A stretch of 64,000 nucleotides of DNA from assembly GCA_028023455.1 (NCBI GenBank), contig JAQFVV010000257.1, positions 1 to 64,000 of the forward strand. The letters run 5' to 3'. Both the position numbers and the translations under genes were made by a program. This DNA is from Epiperipatus broadwayi. Taxonomy: Eukaryota > Onychophora > Udeonychophora > Euonychophora > Peripatidae. This document shows, piece after piece, positions 30,615-42,792 of this stretch. The notes beneath the pieces were generated by a model, which did no database searches, was not told where the DNA came from, and was given only the letters and a program-made list of their open reading frames with translations. Every line of letters begins with the position of its first letter. Positions within the stretch are counted from its first letter, which is position 1.

Positions 30615-33274
30615 CGTTTTTAATATTTTTATTCGTAACCTCTAACAATATATGGTTTTTTTATTTTCTACATTTCAGTCATATTTTATGGATTATCAAA
30701 TAATTATATCTTCATAAAGATTAAAAATAAAAAGATTTGGAAAGAAAATGATGTATGTTGTTATACTTATTGAAATATGAAACTGGATCAAGTTTAAAAA
30801 AAAAACCTGGCAATATTGTGGAATATTTAAAGTCTATTAATGCTCTGCCAATTAATTTTAATTAATCACATCTTGTTTTTCAATAATCCATTTAAAAATA
30901 CATTTGATTATTGATGACCTTGCATACAATTTATTTTTATGATTTAGATTATCTTACTTATTTTTATATCTGATTTTCTCATTTATTTCTAATCTCTGAT
31001 CTTACAAATTTTAACTGATCACTTATTATTTTTTTTTTTTAAGCACTTCACACTATACTCAGATTGTTATTTATAATGTCTTAATAACAGCTAGTTCTTA
31101 TTATAAGATATTTATGGAAGAAAATTTTGTGGTTGTTACATATGCATTATATTTGAGAGAATAAACTATTTAATATACATTAGGATTTTTTATGTTTTTT
31201 TTGATGGCGGGTCACATATTTTCTATTTTTTAATCTTACCCTTATTTGTAATATGGAATGACAGATCGATGTGTTAACCATCCTAACGAGATCTTTCTGA
31301 TTCACTGACAACAAAGATAACTAGATGGATTTTATTTTCATATAATGTAGGAATAAAGCGTTATCTAATTTACATTTCTATTTGGATAACGTCTAAAATT
31401 GTATATATTTTTACATTTTTTTATTTTTATTTTTATAAATAACATCATATAAAATTGTAAATTATTTGATATAATCACAGAAGTCTCTTGGTTGCTGCAA
31501 ACCTCATGGCTATATTTGGAAATCACTGATGTAGACTGGTGATAACAAAATCGACTCATTTTATTAATATATTAATAGTTGTCTTTCTAAAAAGAACAAA
31601 AAAACAAAACTTTAATATGACTTGATATATTGCAGATAACAGTTGTTTTAGTTTTTTTTTTTTAGAAAAATCTATTATGTTAATAAATTATTCATTCCAT
31701 TATTGAATTAATAATTAATATAATTTTCATTAGAATGATTTAGAAATTTTAAACATAAAACATATTTGCCATTACTTATACTTAATTTTTTTTTATAATT
31801 AAAGATTATATATGTATACATTAGTGTGAGCTAAAGTATGCACTAATAAATATTTAAAAAGTATAAAAAAGTATTAGAGCAAACATTTTTCATATGTAAA
31901 TTATTTGTCATTATTGTTGTGTTATATATTAAACCAGTGATGGTGCTAAAAGAAGTAATATATGCACCTAATATTACCTGACACAAGATTCAAATCTGAG
32001 GTGATACAATTTGGAATTTTTGCTTCCAATTACATGCGGAAGTTGCCAACATGTCAACAAGAAAATAACCATTTAATTATTAATTATTACATTATATGTA
32101 GCTAGTTTAGTTAGAGAATAAAAATAATTGCAGGAAAACTGTTTAAACTATCACCATCTAGCGGTCAGATAACATTGTATGTAATGTTTTCTTTTTCATT
32201 GTCCCTCTTTAGGGAACTTTCGAAGAAGTCTTTGCCCTTTAGTGAGATATTTAAAACTATTTTACTTTATGTTATATAATGTATCAATATTGGTGCACGC
32301 TACAATTTTATATTGCCATCGTTCATTAGGTTATTTTACAGATAATATATATTCAGTATACAATAAATATCTCATGGTAATATTTTTTATTTTTATTATT
32401 ACAAAACAAAATTTTATTAATGAGAAAAAATATTATTATTAATATAACATTATTTTGTCTAAATTGACTTCTACGTTTTTGAGAATTAGACAAGAATCTT
32501 AATTTTGGTTTAGTTTCAGTTTTAAAAATGTAAAAGTTTTTTCCTGGTTTATATTAACAAGATAATTCAGTTCTTTTAATTGTTTATACTAAAAGAAACT
32601 AGAGAAACAAAAATGTTAAAATATGTATATAATTTATACAAAATAATATTAAGATATGCTAAAACAAATTTTATAAGGAATGCAATTTCTGACATCAAGG
32701 TTTAGAAGAATAAAATGGAAAGAAAAACTGCTTAATAAGTGCTTCATTATATTTGCTAACATCGTTAAATGAATTTTCCACAGAAAAACATATTATTTTC
32801 AGATGTTTATTACAGCAAAATTCAAGATTTACTATTGCAGGAATACTCAAACAAGTTGATGAAAGTGCTATATTATGAATGAAACAATATAATTCTTTAC
32901 TAAAATATATAAATATAAAGGGAAATGGGTGACAGCTTAACAGGAGAGTTTTTAGTTATTGAATATACTATTTTATATTAATGTTAACTATTTAAATGTT
33001 TGGACAGTTAACACAGAAAAGATAGACATATGCTTATAAATTTTAACTTTTGTTCATTATTAACATGCTTTCGGTATATTATATTGTAATCATACCTCAT
33101 ATGGATTTTATTATAGCTGGTCTTTATGGATACTTGACAGCAATTTTTATATTTAATTAATTAAATTTATTGTTTGTTATTCAATTATATTTAAAGTTCT
33201 TCAGAAAGCCCATTTTTTTGAAAGGGGGATGTTGGTATTTTTTTGTTTATAGTCAATTCATTCTTGGCTATTAT
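30615..33274. other. Gene-free stretch; two weak exon-like pieces
   Basis: 30679-30752 (after CTACATTTCAG, before GTATGT) and 32803-32882 (after TATTATTTTCAG, reading KIQDLLLQEYSNKLMKVLYY to a stop) look like exons, but their phases do not join, and each could be chance. Around 31200-31540, GGCGGGTCACAT and TTGGAAATCACTGATGTA resemble parts of a hAT-like end. Nothing firm. Confidence 0.4.
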
Positions 33275-33643
33275 TCAAGCCTCCTTTGCCTTTTGTTTTT
33301 TATTCTCTTCTGTACAAATGACATCCATCCTTGACAGATCAAATTTATGGCCTTATTGTTATTCATGTTCTGTAAATATAGATGAGTATTCACTACTTCT
33401 TTTAGCTGTATTATATAAATAATTGTGCTTGGCCAGCCTTGTTGACAAATTTGCCCTTGTCTCTCCGTTATATACATATTTACAATTGGCTTTGTTGCAC
33501 CCGATTTTGTAAACCATTTGATGAGCTGCTTCCTTAGCCAGTTTATCTTTAGAATTTGATGCAGTAAAGGAGGAGAATGAAAACTTATATTTTTCCAAAC
33601 AAATGTTTTTTAATTTTTGAGCCTGTCCATATTTTGTTCTCAC
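33275..33643 (-). pseudogene. PLE-C: Penelope-like GIY-YIG endonuclease fragment
   Basis: The minus-strand frame begins near 33643 and contains AAHQMVYKIGCNKANC, then YVYNGETRANLSTRLAKHNY. This is the GIY-YIG region of a Penelope-like protein, with the Cys pair, Tyr-Asn-Gly-Glu and Arg...His spacing seen in PLE-B (YYGETRANITTR). A one-base shift near 33360 moves it to a second frame reading GHKFDLSRMDVICTEEN and ending with a stop at 33275-33277, which is a normal PLE C-terminus. There is no RT upstream, so this is a 5'-truncated copy of a family related to PLE-B rather than to the 57-60 kb pair. Confidence 0.85.
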
Positions 33644-34559
33644 TAGATTGATATTGTAATGGTTTTTGTATTAATGAAAAATATGTTTGAAGTTTCTTTG
33701 TATGAAAATTGAACCTCAAATTGAAAGTCTGTCTGAACTCATCAAAAAGAAATCTCATAATATATATATATACTTGTTTATTCTTAAATATTTGATTACA
33801 TGTTTAGTTATATATCGTGTTTATACATGTTTATTTTATAAGAAGGCTATGAAAAGCATTACACTTTCTGTTATGGATGTTTGTTGAAAAACTTTAACTA
33901 TCCATATTGTTCTGCATGATTTTGTATAGTGATGGAGTATCAGAGTCAGGATTGTAAGATCCTCATATTGATTTCTGTTCTGGCACTTCTGATACTCAAA
34001 TTTTATATGAATTCCCAATTAACCAATTTATCTATATTTATTTATAAATTTTATGTTTTTTTATTGTTGTTTAAGAAAAATATTATTACTGCAATATTAT
34101 TATTGAAAACAGTTGAGTGTGATATTCTCATATATTGAGATATTTTATGTAATAAAATAATAAAATAGATAAATGAAAACATGTTACTTGCTATAAAATA
34201 AATAAATGAATATATAATAGTAAATATATAGATGTGTGTTGAAATAAATAGCTAAATATTAAAAGTGTGAATATTCAATACTATATACTGAAGCAGTCAA
34301 TCTTAGCTTAAGATTGTGCTTCATGTTTCTACCTACTAACCTATATTTAAATTCTATATCTTATCCTGCTCCTTTTGTCATGTACATATATATTGCAATG
34401 GGAATTAGAAACTGCTTAATTACTTTTTAATTACACCTTTTAAGACTTTTTTTCAACTTTACAACTCGAACTTGTAATTTTAAAAACTTTCTAATTATTT
34501 ATTTTAATTTTATGAAATCATATCATTTTGCAAAATATCTTTTTAAAAACCCGTTACTC
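33644..34559. other. Gene-free stretch
   Basis: AT-rich, with a short (AT)n near 33761. No feature supported. Confidence 0.45.
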
Positions 34560-36178
34560 AAGCAGGAGAGTAAATAGGATTAATACTTACATATCAATCA
34601 TACCTCTGGTCAGACTGCGATTTAATAAAATATTAAACCGACAGTCATTTTTCCAGACCGATGTAACTCTCCGGCTGCCTGAAACGTGAAACATCCCATG
34701 GGGAATTTATAATGGGTTTAAAGCCCAGGGCGCCATCCAATATGGAGATTGGAACCCATGAGATGTCAACAACATGTTTCAAGCACTTGACCCATGGCTA
34801 GCTCTTCACATGAGACCGGCTGCACATTTTGATTGTGAATGGAGAGAGAGAGAAAGATGGAAAAAACGACATTAATAATTTTAAACAAAATTTATTTAAA
34901 AAAAACAATGATAATAATTATAAACGCAAGAATAAAATATAATTAAAATGTAAACACATAAGAAATATTACACATTTAATAAATTTTGCATGCTCATTTT
35001 AACGAGTGAGATTTAAAAGTTTTATCCTGATATTAATAATTACCTAGGATTTATTTATATCGCTGCTTTTGGGCTTTATTTGTCATTTCAACTTTGTCTT
35101 TGTAGCGATTCTATTAGTCTTTAATTTCCATAGTAGGTATGATAGTTCCTAGATTTCTTTTGTAGTTGGATTGTAGTTTGTAGTTGGGTGATCACCCCTT
35201 TTTGTCCTCGGATCCGGTTAGTTTCTTTGTCCTTGGCGTTGGTATTTCTAACTGAAAGATAGCTTCTTGTGGTCCCTTGTTCTGGTGGCTTGGTTTACCT
35301 AATTTTCATTTAATTTAGTAGGGTGGGTTGAAACTTCGGCAGAAGGCGAGTCAGAGTAATATGTTATGGCATTTTGCTAAATGGCACATGGGAGAATAGC
35401 GGAGAAAATGACCGAACACAACGTTCGGTTCTAGCCAATCATTCTTTAATCTGGCTTGAAAATGAACTTAATTCCAAATTAAACAACCCTCTGAACTCAA
35501 AATTTAACCACTGAATTCAAAACTCTATCTCAACTCTCTCCAAAACAATAGAGAATGTGTGCCTTTTATATTACTCTGACCTCACCCCCCCCCCGCTCTA
35601 GCTTCAACACATTTTATCTCAAAAAATTTAATTATAATTTACATTTCTTTATTTTTGTTTCGAATTTTAATTACAGAGATTAGAAATTGTTCAACTAATC
35701 AGTCTGGAATTTTAATCCCCAGCCTGATTATTTTTGTACATACTATTTTAATTAATCACAAACCTTTTATTTTTTAAATTAAAAACACAAATATTCCTTA
35801 AAGAATATTTTTATCTGAAAATATTGTATAAAAGAAAGACAAGTTATAATTTATTAGTTTCTAACTTATCTCTACATTTCCCTGTATTTTAATTTCTATA
35901 TTTTCAAGTATTGATTCTGATATATTTTTTTAAATTTTATATATTTTTTAATAGATAAAAACAAGTGAACTATGTAACTCATATATACACACACACCTGT
36001 GCAACGCTTGTATATACACACTGTTACAATATGTTATGTATATATTTGAAATGCGCACCTAAATTTGTCAATTTTAACTTTCAATAACATTTTATTATTA
36101 ATTTTATGATTATTAATTCTATTATTTATTATTAGTTCTTTTTTATTAAAGTATTATAGGTGCGATTCAAATATATAT
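34560..36178. repeat. CpG-containing, less AT-rich block of unknown repeat origin
   Basis: Base composition shifts here: CCGACAGTC, TCTCCGGCTGCCTG, GGGCGCCATCC and ACCGAACACAACGTTCGGTTCT (a small palindrome around 35411-35432) contain many CpGs, unlike the flanks. An inverted pair closes the right part: TATATATTTGAAATGCGCAC at 36039 and its complement ending at 36178. On the minus strand AAATAAATTTTGTTTAAAAT at about 34880 resembles the AATAAA block shared by the two large TIR elements. The block is probably an old transposable element, possibly LTR-like, but no protein domain or paired long repeat is visible. Confidence 0.3.
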
Positions 36179-36295
36179 AGGAGCCAAAACTTACTAACAA
36201 TATTGATTTTAAATATTTTATTATACGTCATTTTTTAAACTTTTTTTTTTTAAAGTACTTTTTCTATTAAACTGTATATTTTTATAAAATCCAAT

Positions 36296-36367
36296 ATGGA
36301 AGATGCTACAGTTGATTGGCTAAAAATAATTAAGAGTTGGAAACACTATTGTTTTAATCTGGGGAAG
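36296..36367 (+). CDS. Candidate first coding exon of an unrecognised host gene
   Basis: An ATG at 36296 in good context (A at -3, G at +4) opens a 24-codon frame reading MEDATVDWLKIIKSWKHY... that runs without interruption to GGGGAAG, followed by GTATTT at 36368. It ends in phase 0. The next plus-strand piece with good splice sites (46720-46779) is also phase 0 at both ends, as is 61200-61256. The protein is unrecognised. A 24-codon open stretch can occur by chance in AT-rich DNA, so this rests on the combination of start context, donor site and matching phases. Confidence 0.3.
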
Positions 36368-37858
36368 GTATTTTTTAATTAATGTTTTTACTTAAAATGG
36401 GATTAAGATTAGAGATACTTTTGTTAAAAAACATGTCAAATCTATCTATAATCTGGAAATAGATTTGAATTTATTTTTGGATGTTATCTTACTGTTGCAT
36501 CTTCAAAAACAACTGATAAAGAAAAAGTATAAAATGGCTGAATTTTGAGACAGATTAGATTAGCTACTCTAGTGAAAATGATTGTTAACATTGCAGTGAA
36601 ACTAAAAATGATGTAGCAGTATATCCACCACTCTTCATCAGCCCTATGGGTCATCATCTGCCACTACCATAATATCCTGCTGCCCTGAAATAAAGAAAGG
36701 TCTAAAAAAGAACTTTAGAATGCTAATAGAAGTTTTCTGCCACCGAAGTTTCAATCGCCGTGCACATGCCATACTTTAAAATGGACTCTTAAAATTGAAA
36801 GGGAAATTTCCAAGCTGCCACCTAATAGTCAATCTAGCCTCACTAATCTCAAATCCTGCTATCAAGATTTCTAACTTATTGTTCAATTTTCTATCTTTTA
36901 AATTAATATGTAAATGTAATTTGCTTTTAAATGATTTTATAAATCTAATTTTCTCTCATAATGCTCTTACTTTTTTTAACTTTGGTGCAGTCATTTATTT
37001 ATATGTATTTATTATTTGATTTATATATCTGTTATTGATATGCCAATTTCAAACAATCTGACGAGTTGAATTTCTAAAAATCTTTTCTGTCATTTTTAAG
37101 TAAATCTTCACGAAGCAAGTTATTAATGTCCCCTAAAAATATAATGCATTATTAATTAACATACTCGCCAGATTGTTTTTCGAGTCAACATTTTATTTAT
37201 GTTTTAATATAAAAATATATATTTGTTTAACACTGGATTTTCTACCTGGGGTAAATCCAGAACTCAAGCTAATTAACGCTTTGAAATCTTATAAAATATT
37301 ATTTATTTAATTCTAAAATAAGCATGACTTAATTGTTTTACATAATATATATATAACTCCTAGTTATTTTCTTTTTTATACTCTTAAAATATATGCTATG
37401 TATTCCAGTTATTGTAAAATCCACGAAGGTGGGATTGAATTATTTTAAATAGTAGGAAAGGGAAGGGGGTGAATCTTAATGTCTCTTTTTCTTAATCAAA
37501 TCTTAACGTATATTTTATTAATTTGAAATCTAAATCTTAATGTTACTTTCGCTAAATAAAATCTTCAAGTATATTTTAAATAAATGAAATCTAAATTTCT
37601 CTACATATATTATAACTGCATAGTGTATTGTTTGTCTAAATTATAGTATTCAAACAAGGGTCATTTATTTTAAAGCAGTAAAATTTATTCAATGTCGTTA
37701 GAGACATTCATTCGTACTGCGTTACTGACATTTAGCCGATCTTCGTGATTATATATATGTGCTTCTTAATCTGGGGGTTACGACAAGTTCGAACCCATAG
37801 ATTTCTTCTCAAGTCTTGTCCTGAGGATAGTTGAAACTACCCAGGACCATTTATGTCA
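36368..37858. other. Gene-free stretch (intron if the candidate gene is real)
   Basis: A 74-codon frame at 36795-37019 shows no motif. GTTCGAACCC near 37789 resembles a pol III B box, but no A box is evident. Otherwise nothing. Confidence 0.4.
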
Positions 37859-38040
37859 TATAAAAGGGCTACTGGCAGTGATCTCTAAGTCTGGCACATG
37901 CTATGCCCATTCACATTTATTTCGTATAAAATGCCTCTGGCAGTGATCCCGTAAGTTTGCACATGCTATGCACATCCACTTTCTTCGTATCAAAGGCCTG
38001 CACATCGGCGATGACCACGGTATGCCTATCCACTTCGTTT
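37859..38040 (+). repeat. Minisatellite, about 64-bp unit, three copies
   Basis: Units start at 37859 (TATAAAAGGGCT), 37925 (TATAAAATGCCT) and 37988 (TATCAAAGGCCT). Units 1 and 2 share CTGGCAGTGATC and GCACATGCTATGC; unit 3 is more diverged (GGCGATGACCACGG, TATGCCTATCCAC). GC content is higher than the surroundings. Confidence 0.75.
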
Positions 38041-40608
38041 TTCATCCAGAAGCATGACTTTTCCTGTTATTTTAGGCTATTATGTCAGCACCGCAAATTT
38101 ATTTGTATTAGTATATCTTTTGCTTCATGACCCAGTTTTAATGCTCTAATATTAAAATGCGCTCTGCTCAATATATATATCAATGCCAAATATTAATAGC
38201 TAGATTAATTGCTAATGTTATTTCAATCTTATCATACAATCCCACCATCGTAACTTATTTCTATATTTAACAGTATCTATATGCCTTGGGAAAAATAAAG
38301 CATTCGCCTTACTATTGTTAAAATAATTTTTCATTAAATATTTTGTCATAGATTCAAATATAATCAAATGTTTTCAAATGTATTTTATTTATTTTCACAA
38401 CCATAATGGTGTGAAAATAATTTATCTTATATGTATAATGAATCTCAGAACGCTCCCCTAAATAATGTTAGTCACCATGTTTCAGAACCATAATCCATTT
38501 TTCTCTCTAACCTAGTTTAGAGATGGAGAGCTATCCAGACTTGTGTTAACCTCTTGGTATGTCTCGAGCCTCACAGCCCACTATATGCTCTCGCCTTTGT
38601 GCATGGTCTTGTATATTTATATTTATTAGGAAATCTTTCTCAAAATCTCATAGAAAGGTTGCAATTATGGCTGGAAATTCCTGCTGGGGTCACTTTATCA
38701 TTCTTCTTAAATCATAAGTAGGGCTGTGATTTAAACCTGTCCAAAGTGTTTAGTTGAGTTTGACCACCTATTTATTTCTGTTCTCCAACCACAGAGTTAA
38801 TGAATCATGTCTCGCTCTTGATTTCTTTTACGTAACACTTTCATTGGCTGGAATATTTTAAAGAAGAAATTATAATGTAAAAATTTTGTCTGTTCTTATT
38901 ACGATCAATGGATCTTTCATATATGTCTATCCAGTTGCAGTGAAAATAGCCTGCGAAACTATTAATAAAGTATTATATGAATTATTTTAATGTCAATAAT
39001 AAAAGTTTCTGTTATCTTTCATTCACTATAAATAAAACCACTTAGTATTGTTTTCTTTTGTGACATACATATGTACATCTGATCATTATATATGTAAAAA
39101 CTCCTTTTTGCGGTCTCTTCTCTCCCTGATAACCGGGCATACATTAAGATTAAATTCTAGTGAGGTTTGGGGAGTAAGTCGCTTAATAGCTATCTAGAGG
39201 AGTAGGTGAGGTTTGAATCCCCTCTATCTGCATCTCTAGGTTAGGTTAAAGCAGCTCTACTTTTCTTACCATTACAATATATATACTGAAAGTTAACATC
39301 AGAGATAGTGAGTAGAAAAGGGATTTGACACGAAATATTTGCCATTTATATGACTAACCCATATGGAAATGTAGTGACATGTTTATTATAAGGAGAATGA
39401 GATTCACTCGCTCAGTTGAAAGTTATCCAGATCATTTAATAAAATTCAAGAGCATTTACCTTAGCATGAAAGTATAGTTTAAAGGATAGATTAGCCAAGT
39501 TACATAGGTTGAAATTATATAATTTAGATAGAGTTGTAAGAGTACATTACAATTTAATTATATGGATTGAGTTTATTACAAATTTATCTGTAGCTTAGGG
39601 AAATTATATAGAAATGTTTTAGAACTCTTGGAATGCAAAGTCACCTTAGTTTATCAATTGTAGCATTATTAGGGCAATTGATGGTTTGATCATGGTTATG
39701 AAATGTTCATGGGAGTTCATATCATGGGATAGCTAGCTTTCACTTTATAATTGCTTTATTATGTTGACTCCAGTGGCAGCAGCGCTCTCTATGGCATTAG
39801 CAGCAGCATTTCTGGTTAGAAGATCATGGGCATCTTCTTTCTACAGTTGGAGGCATGCAGGCAGTATTGGGTTGCAGGATGGCCATTCTCTGGGTAGGAA
39901 AATAGCCTACCTCTACTCCACCATTTTAGTTTCACACTCATAGAGTCTGGTTTACAAGTTCTAACTATTGTATTATATTATATTACAACATCCCACTCTA
40001 TATATTGGTCAAGTATGCCATTAATCTTTTCCATAGGCCTACCTTGTGGTGAAATAATTCATTAACATATTTTCTACTGCCACACTTGATGCATGTATTA
40101 TCTACTTTAGTATTTAAAAGTTTGCAGCAGGGTGCTGTAAGTATATTTACTTTTGTGACATTATTTTCAAATATCCTGTTACATTAATTCTTTTGTTTCA
40201 GTTTTACAAAATAAGATTTTAAAAAAATATTATAAAGCAAATGCTTACAGATGGTCTATGTTGATAACATCTGCAACTTGCCAAAATGTTGTTATCATTT
40301 TTACTAGCTAATTACTTAAGACACTAATGTATCTCTATGGAATTGCATTAGTGAATTACTATTGTTCAGCTTTTCAACTGTCATTTCTTTCTAATAATCA
40401 AAATTTATGGCATGATCTTTTAATTATTTAAAATAAAAGACCAAAATAATATTATTAAATATAAATCTTAAAGATAATATTGGAATATATATGTAGTATT
40501 GGCATACCTGACATATGTTTATACATATACCCATATGCGAACATACTTTCAAATTATAAATTAAATCAATTTATCATTCCTTTAGATTATTAACTCACCT
40601 ATCTATAA

Positions 40609-40612
<4 letters not shown>
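38041..40612. other. Gene-free stretch, patches of lower AT
   Basis: About 38490-38860 and 39100-39260 are less AT-rich. GAGGTTTGAATCCCC near 39206 resembles a pol III B box and may mark a SINE. A patch at 39765-39940 has several CAGCAG-type words (a 60-codon Ala/Ser-rich frame) but no recognised domain. Confidence 0.4.

Positions 40613-40663
<51 letters not shown>
40613..40663. repeat. (TA)n microsatellite, about 50 bp
   Basis: Uninterrupted TA dinucleotides. Confidence 0.95.
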
Positions 40664-40666
<3 letters not shown>

Positions 40667-40953
40667 AAATCCTTTACATGTGCCTATATCTTGTCTGATT
40701 AAATCACAACACACATATATTATAATAGGTCTAGGATTTAAACTAGGGTATAAGCATAGGTAAGAAATGAAGAAAAGTGAAACTAAGATTTGCAGAGAAA
40801 ATCTTATCATTTCAATATTATACAAATAAAATAACTTATTTGAGACCCGTAAATATTTAGGTGTATTATTTGTAACCTACTATTGTGAATGCAGTAATGA
40901 AAATATACATAATAAAGGATCATAATAATTTTATCAAGACTATTAACTTTATT

Positions 40954-41181
40954 TAGTCAAAATAAGAGTCATATATCACATGACCCTATCCCTTAAGCTT
41001 GTAAGTTATAAACAACGAGGATTGCCAATTCCTCTACAACGTTTATGATAAATGCTTAGCCAGAGCAGCACTTAAAACATCTCTGTCAGGAATCCCTCCC
41101 CAAACCCCTGACCATGGTTTCATGCTTTGGAACTCCTCAGGGAGGTGTCAGGGTAGGTTCAGACACTAGACCTAAAAATAC
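40954..41181 (+). repeat. Direct repeat copy 1 (228 bp)
   Basis: Nearly identical to 41374-41600. Shared stretches include TTAAGCTTGTAAGTTATAAA, CAACGAGGATTGCCAATTCC, CCCTGACCATGGTTTCATGC and GGTGTCAGGGTAGGTTCAGA. Differences are scattered single bases and short indels. It is less AT-rich than its flanks and has no reading frame of note. Confidence 0.85.
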
Positions 41182-41373
41182 CAACCCAAAGCCAAACACT
41201 TATCTAAAAGTTATCTATTGAGTGGAAAATCTGTATTTTCAGACATCTACATGTCTTCAAACCCAGCTATCCAACCCAAATAGCTATATGGGGCTGATAG
41301 ATCTTCAGCCATACCATATATTAGTAATCTTAGCAATATAAAATTGCATAGGACTTATGGAAGAGACTATAAA

Positions 41374-41600
41374 TAGTCAAAATTAGTCATATGTCACATG
41401 ACCCTATCTCTTAAGCTTGTAAGTTATAAACAACGAGGATTGCCAATTCCTCTACAAGCTTATGATAAATGCTTAGCCAGAGACAGCACTTAAAATATCT
41501 CTGTCAGGACCCCCTCCCCAAACCCCTGACCATGGTTTCATGCTTTGGCACTCCTCAGAGAGGTGTCAGGGTAGGTTCAGACACTAGATCTAAAAATACT
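41374..41600 (+). repeat. Direct repeat copy 2 (227 bp)
   Basis: Pairs with 40954-41181 at a spacing of about 420 bp. Two direct copies flanking about 190 bp could be LTR-like ends of a tiny non-autonomous element or a local segmental duplication. No primer-binding site or polypurine tract is obvious. Confidence 0.85.
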
Positions 41601-41911
41601 GGGCTCTAATATGATCAATTCGAAATGGTCTCTTAGGCAGAGAAGAACATACCCAGAGAGTATGTATGTCCAAATGATAGCTATAAAATATATAACTAGC
41701 ATCACATTTCCAGGACATAACTTCTTCTCAACTGTTGAGTTCAACAGCAAGTTCAAGGCACTTTTTTGTTTTGTGTAAACACGGGCACCAGCTATTTATT
41801 CAGAAGAATAAACAACATACTTTGAACAATGGCCACTAACTCAACGCATAAGTTATACCCATAGGCTTGCTCAGCTACTCGTAATCAATAACAACTTATA
41901 CAAAATTAGTG

Positions 41912-42050
41912 GTGAAAAGAATTGATAAAAGTGGATAAAAGAATTGATGAAAAGATTGGTAAAAGAATTGGTAAAAAGAATTGATGAAAAAAATTTATAA
42001 AAGAATTGATGAAAAGAATTGATAAAAGAATTGGTAAAAAGAATTGACCG
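41912..42050 (+). repeat. Degenerate minisatellite, AAAGAATTGATG-type units
   Basis: About ten variants of a 12-14 bp unit (AAAAGAATTGATGA, AAAAGAATTGGTA) in tandem. A 94-codon minus-strand frame overlaps it and is a by-product of the repeat. Confidence 0.8.
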
Positions 42051-42470
42051 ACAAAATAAGGTTTAAGTTTAAGACAATTTATTTTAATTAACATTATTAA
42101 ACTAATTTTAAATATTTTATAAATTTTAATAACAGAACACTGGTATTTATCTAATTTAACTAATAACACTGATATAATGATCATGCACATATTAACTCAT
42201 ACACTCACATATGTAATGATAAAGCATTAAATAGTATGTATATGTAGTGTTCGTTTTTGTCCTTTTGATTTTTTTTTTATAACTTCCTAATGCTGGTTAT
42301 GATCATTTTTGCGTGAACTGCTGATTTGTATTGATTACTTACATCTTATTCCATGGTTACTTCTGAATGTTATTTTTGAATACAATTATGTTCTATAGCA
42401 ATGTTATCAAATTTTATGTTAGGTGGTAGTAGACATATTGTAATCTGTCCAAAATGTGTTTTAATAAATA

Positions 42471-42494
42471 AAAAAGGTTGAAGACCTCTGCTCT
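42471..42494 (-). mobile_element. hAT-like terminal inverted repeat (single end)
   Basis: Read on the minus strand, TAGAGCAGAGGTCTTCAACC followed by a T-rich run matches the general form of hAT ends (CAGNGGTCTTCAACC). No partner end was found upstream. It lies just outside the LINE at 42793, so it predates or is unrelated to it. Confidence 0.4.
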
Positions 42495-42781
42495 ACACTA
42501 ACTACTATAAGACTAATTCGTTAGTTTATTTTGCAACTGGCTGTTACTTCACAATTCTTTATCTAACATTAATTATATATTTTTTTCTCATCAATGTTGT
42601 TGTTATTTATATTATAAAAAGAGGTGGGATGAAGAATAAATGAAAGATATATACTTAATATTATATATCTAAACATTATTATTTTTAAGTATTACTGTAA
42701 TTATTAGCAACTTATAACATTTATCACTTTTAATGTATAGTATGCATGCATTAATTTAAAAAAAAATATATATCGTGATAT

Positions 42782-42792
42782 AATGTGTAATA
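42782..42792. repeat. Target site duplication, left copy (RTE LINE)
   Basis: AATGTGTAATA, identical to 46079-46089. The bases on either side differ, so the match is exactly 11 bp. Confidence 0.85.

Noticed and set aside
30679-30752. Exon-like 74-bp piece, and a possible terminal exon at 32803-32882
   Set aside because: Each is open in a single frame, but they do not join in phase and open stretches of 25 codons are expected by chance in three frames of AT-rich DNA.
37780-39220. tRNA genes suggested by B-box-like words near 37789 and 39206
   Set aside because: No cloverleaf with acceptor and anticodon stems could be formed around either.
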